This document shows, piece after piece, positions 56,365-63,415 of a DNA stretch of 64,000 bases. The number at the start of each line of letters is the position of its first letter. The stretch's first letter is position 1. A program made the position numbers and the translations under genes. The stretch is from assembly GCF_001685355.1 (NCBI RefSeq), contig NZ_CP016438.1, forward strand, positions 1,054,001 to 1,118,000, written 5' to 3'. The notes below the pieces were generated by a model. That model was not told where the DNA came from, ran no database searches, and saw only the letters and a program-made list of their open reading frames with translations. Origin of the DNA: Streptomyces lincolnensis. Lineage in GTDB: Bacteria; Actinomycetota; Actinomycetes; Streptomycetales; Streptomycetaceae.

Positions 56365-57474
56365 TCAGCTCTCCCGCGACACGGCCGTCAGCTGTCGTCC
56401 GGTGCTGAACCTGCGCCGCCAGGCCAAGGAGACGTACACGAGCGCGACCAGGACCGGCACCTCGATGAGCGGGCCGACGACTCCGGACAGGGCCTGGCCG
56501 GAGGTGACGCCGAAGGTGGCGATGGCGACCGCGATGGCCAGCTCGAAGTTGTTGCCGGCCGCGGTGAAGGCGAGCGTGGCAGTACGGTCGTAGGCGAGGC
56601 CGATCGCCTTGCCTAGGGCGAAGGTGCCGAACCACATCACCGCGAAGTACACCAGCAGCGGGAGCGCGATGCGGGCCACGTCCAGGGGCTGCGAGGTGAT
56701 GGTCTTGCCTTGCAGGGCGAAGAGGATGACGATCGTGAACAGCAGGCCGTACAGGGCCCAAGGGCCGATCTTCGGAAGGAACTTCGTCTCGTAGGACTCA
56801 CGGCCCATCTTCTTCTCCCCCAGGCGGCGGGTGAGGAAGCCGGCCAGCAGCGGGACACCGAGGAAGATGACCACGTTCAGGGCGATCTTCCACATGGAGA
56901 TGTCCAGGTGCTCGCCGTCGCCGAGGCCCAGCCAGCCCGGCAGCAGGTCGAGGTAGAGCCAGCCCAGCAGGCCGAACGCGATCACCTGGAAGACCGAGTT
57001 GAGGGCGACGAGCACGGCTGCCGCCTCGCGGTCGCCGCAGGCCAGGTCGTTCCAGATGATGACCATGGCGATGCAGCGGGCCAGGCCGACGATGATCAGG
57101 CCGGTACGGTACTCGGGCAGGTCCGGCAGGAAGATCCAGGCCAGCGCGAACATGATCGCGGGGCCGAGGACCCAGTTGATGACGAGGGACGAGATCATCA
57201 GCTTGCGGTCGCCGGTGACGGCGTCGAGCTTGTCGTAGCGGACCTTGGCCAGGACCGGGTACATCATGATCAGCAGGCCGACGGCGATCGGGAGCGAGAT
57301 GCCGCCGATCTCGACCTTCGCCAGGGCGTCGTTCAGGCCGGGGACGAGCCTGCCGAGACCGAGGCCGAGGGCCATGGCGAGAAGGATCCAGACGGCGAGG
57401 AAGCGGTCGAGCGTCGACAGCTTCGCGACCACCGAGGGTTCCTCGGTCGTCGCGACTGCTTCGGTGGGGGTCAC
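56365..57474 (-). CDS. acr3: ACR3-family arsenite efflux permease
   Basis: A 369-residue membrane protein with ten predicted helices and the ACR3 landmarks: the conserved Cys in helix 4, GLARCIAMVIIWNDLACGD, and the unwound-helix segment TATLAFTAAGNNFELAIAVA in helix 9, which binds arsenite. It exports As(III) using the proton gradient. GTG start overlaps the arsR2 stop (GTGA), so the pair is translationally coupled. It follows arsR2 and precedes arsO. Confidence 0.95.
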   Translation of the reverse strand: MTPTEAVATTEEPSVVAKLSTLDRFLAVWILLAMALGLGLGRLVPGLNDALAKVEIGGISLPIAVGLLIMMYPVLAKVRYDKLDAVTGDRKLMISSLVINWVLGPAIMFALAWIFLPDLPEYRTGLIIVGLARCIAMVIIWNDLACGDREAAAVLVALNSVFQVIAFGLLGWLYLDLLPGWLGLGDGEHLDISMWKIALNVVIFLGVPLLAGFLTRRLGEKKMGRESYETKFLPKIGPWALYGLLFTIVILFALQGKTITSQPLDVARIALPLLVYFAVMWFGTFALGKAIGLAYDRTATLAFTAAGNNFELAIAVAIATFGVTSGQALSGVVGPLIEVPVLVALVYVSLAWRRRFSTGRQLTAVSRES

Positions 57475-57779
57475 GGACAGGCCCTCTTGTTGTCGGCGGC
57501 GGTGCGAGCGGACTCAGCCAAGTCGGCGAACTGACCGGCGAGTTGGGCGATGACGTCGGGGCGCAGCTTGTAGTACATGTAGCGGCCGCACGGCTCGGTC
57601 TCCACGACCCCTGCTTCGCGCAGCACTCTCAGGTGGTTGGAGAGGTTGGTCTGCTTCGCACCGGTCTCCTCGATCAGGTGCGTGGAGCAGAGCGTTTCCC
57701 GGGCGAGCAGGGTGACGATCTGGAGGCGCAGCGGATCGGCGAGGACTCGCATCAGATCAGTGTCGACTGACGTCATCAT
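57471..57779 (-). CDS. arsR: ArsR-family repressor (2)
   Basis: A 102-residue winged-helix repressor: VLADPLRLQIVTLLARETLC, HLIEETGAKQTNLSNHLRVL (recognition helix), VVETEPCGRYMYYKLRPDV. It lacks the CVCD motif of the first ArsR. Its Cys residues are in ETLCSTHL (helix 3) and EPCGRYMYY (wing), plus the C-terminal RACP, another of the several As(III) sites that have evolved in this family. Two adjacent ATG codons (57779, 57776) could start it. The start region and the gap to arsC hold a 31-base direct repeat that is probably its operator. Confidence 0.9.
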   Translation of the reverse strand: MMTSVDTDLMRVLADPLRLQIVTLLARETLCSTHLIEETGAKQTNLSNHLRVLREAGVVETEPCGRYMYYKLRPDVIAQLAGQFADLAESARTAADNKRACP

Positions 57780-57826
57780 GGGCTGATACTGTCACATCAG
57801 TGGTGACTGACACCATCGTGGGCTGA
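57756..57826. repeat. Direct repeat of a 31-base arsR2 operator/start segment (40-base period)
   Basis: Bases 57756-57786 and 57796-57826 are 31-base direct copies (ATCAGTGkyGACTGACryCA then TCrTGGGCTGA) with about five differences. The first copy covers the arsR2 start codons; the second lies in the gap before arsC. Each contains a CAGT...ACTG dyad suited to an ArsR dimer, so two repressors could sit 40 bases apart between the divergent promoters. Confidence 0.7.
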
Positions 57827-57886
57827 ATTCATTCGCCCCTGATGCCGTCCGCCCCTGATGTCGTCCCGAGACAAGAGAGACCTCTG

Positions 57887-58291
57887 ATGTCAGACAAGCC
57901 GTCCGTCCTCTTCGTCTGTGTCCACAACGCCGGCCGTTCCCAGATGGCCGCCGCATGGCTGACTCACCTGGCCGGAGACCGTGTCGAGGTCCGTTCCGCC
58001 GGCTCCAACCCGGGCGCGGGCGTCAACCCGGCCGCCGTCGAGGCCATGCGCGAGGTCGGCATCGACATCTCCGCCGAGGTCCCGAAGATGCTCACCGTCG
58101 ACGCGGTGAAGGAGTCCGACGTCTGCATCACCATGGGCTGCGGAGACACCTGCCCCGTCTTCCCCGGCAAGCGGTACCTGGACTGGCAGCTGGAGGACCC
58201 GGCGGGCCAGGGCGTGGAGGCCGTCCGGCCGATCCGCGACGAGATCAAGATGCTGGTCGAGGGCCTGATCAAGGAGATCGCGCCGAGCTGA
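57887..58291 (+). CDS. arsC: Arsenate reductase (low-molecular-weight phosphatase fold)
   Basis: A 134-residue enzyme that reduces arsenate to arsenite for export by Acr3. The P-loop is CVHNAGRS (CX5R; nucleophile Cys11), and Cys80, Cys85 and Cys89 lie in VCITMGCGDTCPVF, the redox-helix position of the thioredoxin-linked ArsC (Cys82/Cys89 in the plasmid pI258 enzyme). LDWQLEDPAGQ holds the catalytic Asp. In actinobacteria the reductant may instead be mycothiol/mycoredoxin; the Cys pattern favours thioredoxin. It is divergent from arsR2 with the repeat operator between. Confidence 0.93.
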   Translation: MSDKPSVLFVCVHNAGRSQMAAAWLTHLAGDRVEVRSAGSNPGAGVNPAAVEAMREVGIDISAEVPKMLTVDAVKESDVCITMGCGDTCPVFPGKRYLDWQLEDPAGQGVEAVRPIRDEIKMLVEGLIKEIAPS

Positions 58292-58304
58292 AGCCGGAGC
58301 GGTC

Positions 58305-58742
58305 ATGCGGATCGGGGAGGTCGCCGAGCAGGCGGGGGTGAGCGTTCGGGCGCTGCGCTACTACGAGGAGCAGGGTCTGCTCGGCTCCATGCGCACCAGT
58401 GGCAGGCAGCGGCAGTACGCGGACGGCGCGGTCGAGCGGGTCAGGATGATCCAGCAGCTGTAAGCCGCCGGTCCGACGAGCAGGATGGTTCGCGAGGTCC
58501 TGCCCCGGTGCATGAACGAGGGCCCCGTGACCTACGCGTTCGTCGAGAGCATCATCACCGAACGGGCCCGCATCGACCGCCAGATCAACGACCTGACGCA
58601 GGTACGCGCCCGCCTCGACGAAATCATCGTTGTCGCGACCGCCCCCGACCACCCCGACCACTGGGTGAGGACGACGCGCCCCTGGAACCCACCCTTGGTC
58701 CGGCCAGGTCACCCGTCGCGGCCAGGTCGGACAGCGTCGTGA
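58305..58742 (+). pseudogene. MerR-family regulator interrupted by an in-frame stop codon
   Basis: ATG 58305 opens MRIGEVAEQAGVSVRALRYY and continues through YADGAVERVRMIQQL to a TAA at 58461. In the same frame the sequence goes on AAGPTSRMVREVLP, then IITERARIDRQINDLTQVRA and RLDEIIVVA, which is exactly the rest of a MerR regulator (the LYAAGLTSRxIREVLPC helix and the C-terminal dimerisation coil). One base change, TAC (Tyr) to TAA, would explain the stop. The tail after ~58660 is non-homologous and runs into the neighbouring broken gene. The 5' half alone (52 residues) would hold the DNA-binding helix but not the dimer coil. Confidence 0.75.
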
Positions 58743-59300
58743 GCATCGCCGCGTCCGGGCCGACCTGCGTCAGCAGGACCTGGATGCCCCGCTCGGCCTG
58801 GGGCAGAGCGTCAATCCGTGTGGCCACGAACCTGCCGCCGTCCACCACCGCCCCGACAAGGGCCTGTCCTAGCCTGGCCGTGTCCAGGAAGGCATCGCCG
58901 CCCTCGGGACGCACCCTGCGGACGGCCTCGACCAACGGCTGCGACGCCGACACATACACATCACCCCCCGCCGCCTTCGTCGCGAACTCACCATCCGGCG
59001 ACAGGTCGCTGGCAATCACCACCGCTCCCCTGCGCTTGGCCAGTTGCACCGCATAGCCACCGACCGCTCCCTCGGCACCGGTGATGAGGACGCTCTGGCC
59101 GGCCTGGATGCCGAGGAGTTCGACGGACTGGGCCGCGGTCAGACCGTTGAGGGGGATGGTGGCGGTGTGGACGGGATCGACTCCCGTGGGCGCCGCGGCG
59201 ATCAACTGGGGAGGAACCACGACACACTCGGCCTGCCCCCGGTTCAGCCCCAGCGGCAGACGTGGCTGAACGCGATGACAGGCTGTCCGGGCGTCCACTG
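58702..59300 (-). pseudogene. Quinone oxidoreductase/zinc-type dehydrogenase remnant (truncated, frameshifted)
   Basis: On the minus strand: QWTPGQPVIAFSH, a frameshift near 59258, then LPLGLNRGQAECVVVPPQ, the NADPH fold GQSVLITGAEGAVGGYAVQL, DGGRFVATRIDA and ending TTLSDLAATGDLA at about 58702. The N-terminal ~60 residues and the last ~30 are missing. At the frameshift, inserting one G (CAC-G-GTCTG) would join FSH to GLPLGLNRG. An upstream in-frame start is lacking. It is flanked on the left by the merR pseudogene tail and on the right by a subtilisin remnant. Confidence 0.7.
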
Positions 59301-59302
59301 AG

Positions 59303-59566
59303 TGCCCCTTCACCCGGTTCGCCATCACCTCCGCGGACCACGTCCCCGGCAGCAACATCGACCTGTACGCCTTCGACACCGACGGCAACCACGTCGGCGA
59401 CTGGGCCGGCCCCGGCTCCGACGAACACGTCGACCTGCCGCCCGGCGACTACAACGTCTACGTCCGCCAGTCAGAACTGCCGGCCGACACCACCAGCCAG
59501 CAGTACACCCTGTGGAGCTGGAAGGTCGGCCAGGGCACCCACACGGCGTTGACCGTCACGCCGTAG
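59303..59566 (+). pseudogene. Subtilisin-family (S8) peptidase C-terminal domain remnant
   Basis: Plus-strand frame from ~59303 to a TAG at 59564: CPFTRFAITSADHVPGSNID, LYAFDTDGNHVGDWAG, YNVYVRQSELPADTTSQQYT, LWSWKVGQGTHTALTVTP. This is the C-terminal fibronectin-like domain of secreted S8 peptidases (RFA..ADHPxGxDLDLYVY...YxVYV). The catalytic domain is absent; the fragment begins where the quinone oxidoreductase remnant ends. Its own terminator hairpin survives at 59592. Confidence 0.6.
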
Positions 59567-59591
59567 CCGCGACCCGTCAGCCTGATGGTCA

Positions 59592-59622
59592 CTCAACCTC
59601 CTTGATTCACAAGGAGGTTGAG
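59592..59622 (+). terminator. Perfect 13-base-arm hairpin
   Basis: CTCAACCTCCTTG and CAAGGAGGTTGAG, perfect arms with loop ATTCA, 25 bases after the subtilisin remnant's stop and 48 bases before the next gene. Most likely the old terminator of the peptidase gene; a MerR-type operator is an alternative. Confidence 0.6.
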
Positions 59623-59670
59623 ATCATGCTGTGATTCATCTGTGAACTCCTGTTCCTTGGAGGAACATCC

Positions 59671-61284
59671 GTGCCGTCCAACCCCTCGCTGGCACCGCAT
59701 CCGAGACGCCGCGGAATGCTGGTCGTAGGCGCCCTGGCCACCGCACTGGTTGGGCAGTTCCTCGCCGGGACCGCCGTCGCCGCCCCCTCGGCCGAGACAG
59801 TCAAGACGCCGTCACCCGGGCGCATAGCCTGGGAACCCTGTGAATCCCCCTCCGGCCAGGGCACCTTCGAGTGCGCCACCATCCAGGTACCCATCGACTG
59901 GAAACGGCCGCACGGCGCCACCATCGGCCTGGCCATCAACCGTCACCTGGCCACCGACCCCGCACGCCGGATCGGCTCGCTCCTGATCAACCCCGGTGGC
60001 CCGGGGGGCTCCGGCGTGGACTTCGCGTACAGCGCACCCCAGAGCTTCTCTCCCGAACTGCTGGAGCGCTTCGACATCGTGGGCTTCGACCCGCGCGGCG
60101 TCGGCCGCAGCAACCCGGTCACGTGCGACACGGACCAGGTGAATGCCCAGGCCGCGCAGCTCTACCCGGACAGCGCCGCCTCCTTCGCGGCCCTGCGCGA
60201 GGCGAACCGCGCCCTCGGCGAGAGTTGCCGTGATCTCACCGGGCCGCTCGTCGAGAACATGGACACCACGAGCGTCGTCCGCGACATGGACGCCATCCGC
60301 GCCGGCCTCGGCGAGAAGCGGATCAGCTACTACGGCGTCTCCTACGGCACCGGGATCGGCCAGCAGTACGCGGAGCGCTACCCGCACCGCGTCCGCGCGA
60401 TGACGATCGACTCGAACATGGACCACAGCCTCGACCCGTGGACCTACCAGAAGACCGAGACCATCGCGATGGAGGAGTCGTACGGCCAGTTCGCCGACTG
60501 GTGCGCCCGAACCGCCTCCTGCGTGCTGCACGACCGGGACGCCCGCGCCCTGTTCGACTCGCTCTACAAGCGCGCCGACGCCGGTGAACTGGTCCTCCCC
60601 GGTGACCCGCCCTACACCTTCACCACCCAGGATCTCCAGTCCCTGGCCTTCGGCTACATGTACGACCCGGCCGACTGGTTCCAGTTCGCCGATAACCTCG
60701 CCTACCTGGACGCACCCGACGCCGCCGCGGCACGGTCCGTCGGGAAGCGCGGGGAGCCGACGGAGTTCGCGTACCTCCCGGTGATGTGCCAGGACTACGA
60801 CTTCGACGTACCGTCCTACGGCACGCTCGCCCGCTTCGAGCGCGAACTGGCCCGCCGCGCCCCGGTCACCCGGCTCAGCTCCCTCGCCTGGACGGACCTG
60901 ACCGGCTGCCAGAACTGGCCGACCGAGGTGACCAACCCGCCGCACCGGCTCCGCGTCGACGGCACCCCGCCGATTCTGGTGACCAACAGCCGTTACGACG
61001 TGGCCACCCCGCACTCCTGGGGGTCCAACGCGGCCCGACAGATCGGCCGCGAGGCCGTGTTCCTCACGTACGACGGCGTCGGCCACGGCGACTACTGGAT
61101 GAGCCCGTGCGCACGCGACGCCATCGACACCTACCTGCTCACCCTCAAGGCCCCCCGCAACGGCACCCATTGCCCCGCGGTCTGGCCGACCGGGCCCTCC
61201 GCCCAGCGGCAGTCCCCGACCGGCGGACTGGTCAACCCGTTGCCCGAACTGCTCGGCACAGGAACCCGCGGGTCGACCATGTGA
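59671..61284 (+). CDS. Secreted alpha/beta hydrolase, tripeptidyl aminopeptidase (SAP) family
   Basis: A 537-residue secreted peptidase. Signal peptide: PRRRGMLVVGALATALVGQF with cleavage near AVAAPSA. Alpha/beta-hydrolase core: SLLINPGGPGGSGVDFA (oxyanion region), FDIVGFDPRGVGRSNPV, nucleophile Ser in YYGVSYGTGIGQQYAERYP, Asp in TNSRYDVATPHSWG, and His in YDGVGHGDYW. The C-terminal TAP-like domain has Cys pairs (TASCVLHD, VMCQDYDF, TGCQNWP). The family (SlpD/SlpE, tripeptidyl aminopeptidase of S. lividans) trims exported peptides. GTG has TTGGAGGAA upstream. A terminator follows. Confidence 0.92.
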   Translation: MPSNPSLAPHPRRRGMLVVGALATALVGQFLAGTAVAAPSAETVKTPSPGRIAWEPCESPSGQGTFECATIQVPIDWKRPHGATIGLAINRHLATDPARRIGSLLINPGGPGGSGVDFAYSAPQSFSPELLERFDIVGFDPRGVGRSNPVTCDTDQVNAQAAQLYPDSAASFAALREANRALGESCRDLTGPLVENMDTTSVVRDMDAIRAGLGEKRISYYGVSYGTGIGQQYAERYPHRVRAMTIDSNMDHSLDPWTYQKTETIAMEESYGQFADWCARTASCVLHDRDARALFDSLYKRADAGELVLPGDPPYTFTTQDLQSLAFGYMYDPADWFQFADNLAYLDAPDAAAARSVGKRGEPTEFAYLPVMCQDYDFDVPSYGTLARFERELARRAPVTRLSSLAWTDLTGCQNWPTEVTNPPHRLRVDGTPPILVTNSRYDVATPHSWGSNAARQIGREAVFLTYDGVGHGDYWMSPCARDAIDTYLLTLKAPRNGTHCPAVWPTGPSAQRQSPTGGLVNPLPELLGTGTRGSTM

Positions 61285-61317
61285 TGCGACCCGACCCCGC
61301 GCGGCCCTGAGCAAGAG

Positions 61318-61362
61318 AGGTCCCTTCCACACTCGCACTTGAGCCGAGCGTGGGAGGGACCT
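61318..61362. terminator. Bidirectional hairpin terminator
   Basis: AGGTCCCTTCCACACTCG (61318-61335) and CGAGCGTGGGAGGGACCT (61345-61362) pair over 18 bases with two mismatches (G-U in RNA), loop 9. It lies between the peptidase stop and the convergent 59-codon ORF. Confidence 0.8.
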
Positions 61363-61373
61363 CCTGCGTCAGG

Positions 61374-61553
61374 TCAGGCGTGCGGCGCGTCGATGAGGGC
61401 CGTGGTGACGTCCCCCGTTGAGGCGGTGTCGCCGACGTCGCGGGGGAGGATGCCCGCGGCGGTCGTGGCCTCGATCGCCTTGTGCAGCCGGGCGGCCTGG
61501 TCGGGCAGGCGCGGGGTGTTGCCGAAGGAGTAGACGCCGAGTTCGAAGGTCAT
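61374..61553 (-). pseudogene. Chimeric 59-codon ORF: flavin monooxygenase start joined to a dehydrogenase end
   Basis: ATG 61553 to TGA 61374. The first 15 residues MTFELGVYSFGNTPR are the usual start of an LLM-class (luciferase-like) flavin oxidoreductase. From about residue 18, AARLHKAIEATTAAGILPRD and VGDTASTGDVTTALIDA resemble the C-terminal end of isocitrate/isopropylmalate dehydrogenase-family proteins. The two parts are in one frame with a normal stop, so a 59-residue fusion could be made, but neither has an active site, and the ribosome binding site is weak. Most probably the scar of a deletion that joined two genes. Confidence 0.55.
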
Positions 61554-61568
61554 GGCGGGGTCCTGGCC

Positions 61569-62207
61569 TCAGTTGCTGATGACGGGCATGGCCCGCCGGT
61601 AGCGGGCGTCGGTGAGCTGGGCGACGAGGAACGCGGCGATGTCGGCACGGCTCATGGCGGAGCCGACCTTGTCGTGGCCGAGGAAGCCGGAGCGGATACG
61701 GCCGGTGGCGGGCTTGTCGGTGGGGTTGGTGATGCGGGCGATGGTGTAGTCGAGGCCGGAGCCGGTGACGGCCTCGGTCATGCCCTTCAGCTCGGCCAGC
61801 GCGTTGGGGAACATCAGCCCGGCCGCGACGGGCAGCACCCTGTGCTTCCAGTGCGGCTTGTCCTGCGGATCGGCCAGTGAGGGCGTGGCCAGGCCGATGA
61901 ACCGGTCCACCTTCCGCGCCCGCATGGCCTGCACGATGGTGTGGGTTCCGTCGGTGACCTGGGTGCCGGTCGTGGACCGTTTCAGGGAGGGACCGAGTGC
62001 GCTGATGACCGCGTCGGTGCCGCTGACGGCCCGCTCGACGGCATCGCGGTCGGACAACTGCCCGGTGACGACCGTGAGATGGGGGTGGGTGAGAGCGACC
62101 TTGGCCGGGGTGCGGACCAGGGCGGTGATCTGGTGGCCTTCGTCCAGAAGCCGCTGGACGACGAGGCGGCCGATGGCGCCGGTCGCTCCGAAGACGGTGA
62201 CACGCAT
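61569..62207 (-). CDS. NAD(P)H-binding NmrA/SDR-like reductase
   Basis: A 212-residue Rossmann protein: MRVTVFGATGAIGRLVVQRLL with the GxxGxxG loop, LVRTPAKVALTHPHLTVVTG, SGTDAVISALGPSLKR, VDRFIGLATPSLADPQ, and YTIARITNPTDKPATG. This is the atypical-SDR NAD(P)-binding_10 family (SDR a5); the YxxxK catalytic pair is not evident, so it may bind NADP without classical SDR chemistry. ATG 62207 has GAGGAA about seven bases upstream; the frame continues upstream without a better site. It forms a same-strand run with the DoxX gene 56 bases upstream. Confidence 0.87.
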   Translation of the reverse strand: MRVTVFGATGAIGRLVVQRLLDEGHQITALVRTPAKVALTHPHLTVVTGQLSDRDAVERAVSGTDAVISALGPSLKRSTTGTQVTDGTHTIVQAMRARKVDRFIGLATPSLADPQDKPHWKHRVLPVAAGLMFPNALAELKGMTEAVTGSGLDYTIARITNPTDKPATGRIRSGFLGHDKVGSAMSRADIAAFLVAQLTDARYRRAMPVISN

Positions 62208-62263
62208 CAGGGGGTTCCTCGCGGTGAGAGCCACAAGCGTAGGTGGTCAGAAGCTGTAGGTGA

Positions 62264-62635
62264 TCAGAAGCTGTACGGGCCGAAGCGGCCCCAGGCCACC
62301 AGGGCGGCCAGGATCAGCAGGACAGCGTTGAAGGCGATCGCGCCGGGTTCCTTGCGGCGGGCATGGGTGATCGCGGCCAGCGCCATCACGACGGCCAGGC
62401 CGGTGGCGGCCAGCGGGGTCAGCACGGGGGCGATGTCCGTCGCAGCGGGAAGTACCAGACCGAGGGCGGCGGCGAACTCCACGACACCGATGAAGCGGAC
62501 AGTGCCCTGGGAGAAATCGGCGGTCCAGGGCAGCTGTCCGGCCAGCTTCTCCTTGGGCTGGGTGGACTTGATGACGCCGGCCATGGCGAGCATGGCGGCC
62601 AGCACGGCCTGCACGATCCACAAGAAGACGTTCAC
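62264..62635 (-). CDS. DoxX-family membrane protein
   Basis: A 123-residue protein with four helices: NVFLWIVQAVLAAMLAMAGV, VRFIGVVEFAAALGLVLPA, VLTPLAATGLAVVMALAAI and AFNAVLLILAALVAWGRFG. The IKSTQPKEKL segment after helix 1 is typical of DoxX-like proteins. The function of such small DoxX proteins is poorly known; some take part in thiol/oxidative stress complexes. The GTG start has AAGGAATCC upstream. Confidence 0.85.
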   Translation of the reverse strand: MNVFLWIVQAVLAAMLAMAGVIKSTQPKEKLAGQLPWTADFSQGTVRFIGVVEFAAALGLVLPAATDIAPVLTPLAATGLAVVMALAAITHARRKEPGAIAFNAVLLILAALVAWGRFGPYSF

Positions 62636-62654
62636 GTGAGGATTCCTTGGGAGG

Positions 62655-62681
62655 GGGCGGGAGGGAGCGATGCCCCCGCCC
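62655..62681 (-). terminator. Weak hairpin after the SDR gene
   Basis: GGGCGGG (62655-62661) and CCCGCCC (62675-62681) pair across 13 bases, 23 bases past the stop of the minus-strand SDR gene. Short, so uncertain. Confidence 0.35.
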
Positions 62682-62703
62682 GGGAGCGGAGTGGGCCGGC
62701 CGG

Positions 62704-63384
62704 TCAGGCGTTGAACACGGCCTCGGAGCGGTCCCGGTTTTCGTGCAGATCCCAGTACAGAGGGGCGATCTGCTCGGGCGTGGCCGTCGGGAAACCCTCC
62801 GGCCCGCCCTCGCCGATCCACACGTTGATCGCCACGTGAGCGGCGTGCACACCGCTGCCGGCCAACTCCTTGTCCAGGTTGACGACCCAGTTGCGCAGGG
62901 CTGCCGCGGGGGCGTTGACGTTGCCGAGCATGGGGACGGGATCCACGGAACCGCCGCCGGTGGTGAACAGCAGGGTGCCGGCGCCCGCTTCGCGCATCGC
63001 GGGCAGCACCGCGCGGGCGGCGGCGACAGCGCCGTAGAAGATGTACTCGATCTGCGGTTGCAGGTTCTCCACCGTGGCTTCCGAGGGAGTGGCCAGGGTG
63101 ATGCCGGGCACCGGGGAGTGCGGGGCCGGCGAGTACTCCAGTACGTCGATGCCGCCGAAGCGGGCCTTCGCGGCGTCCAATGCGTCCGTCAGTGAGGCGC
63201 GGTCGAGGACGTCGGCGGGGAACGCGGCGGCCATGATGCCTTCCTGGCCGAGCTGGTCGACCAGCGTGTCCAGGTTCTCCTTGGTGCGGGCGATCAGGGC
63301 TATGCCGAAGCCGCGGCTGCCGAAGGTGCGGGCGATGGCCAGGCCCATGCCGGGGCCGGCGCCGACGATGGCGAGAGTGGGCAT
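62704..63384 (-). CDS. Short-chain dehydrogenase/reductase family protein
   Basis: A 226-residue Rossmann protein: LAIVGAGPGMGLAIARTFGSRG (GxxxGxG), ALIARTKENLDTLVDQL, ADVLDRASLTDALDAAKARF, GGIDVLEYSPAPHSP, GTLLFTTGGGSVDPVPM. Where classical SDRs have the catalytic YxxxK, this one has NVNAPAAALRNWVVNL, so the active-site Tyr and Lys are missing; it is probably a divergent member, such as those annotated simply as SDR oxidoreductase. It starts 31 bases after the stop of the quinone oxidoreductase gene on the same strand. Confidence 0.85.
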   Translation of the reverse strand: MPTLAIVGAGPGMGLAIARTFGSRGFGIALIARTKENLDTLVDQLGQEGIMAAAFPADVLDRASLTDALDAAKARFGGIDVLEYSPAPHSPVPGITLATPSEATVENLQPQIEYIFYGAVAAARAVLPAMREAGAGTLLFTTGGGSVDPVPMLGNVNAPAAALRNWVVNLDKELAGSGVHAAHVAINVWIGEGGPEGFPTATPEQIAPLYWDLHENRDRSEAVFNA

Positions 63385-63415
63385 GATCAGATCTCTTTCC
63401 GTGCGGCGATGAAGG

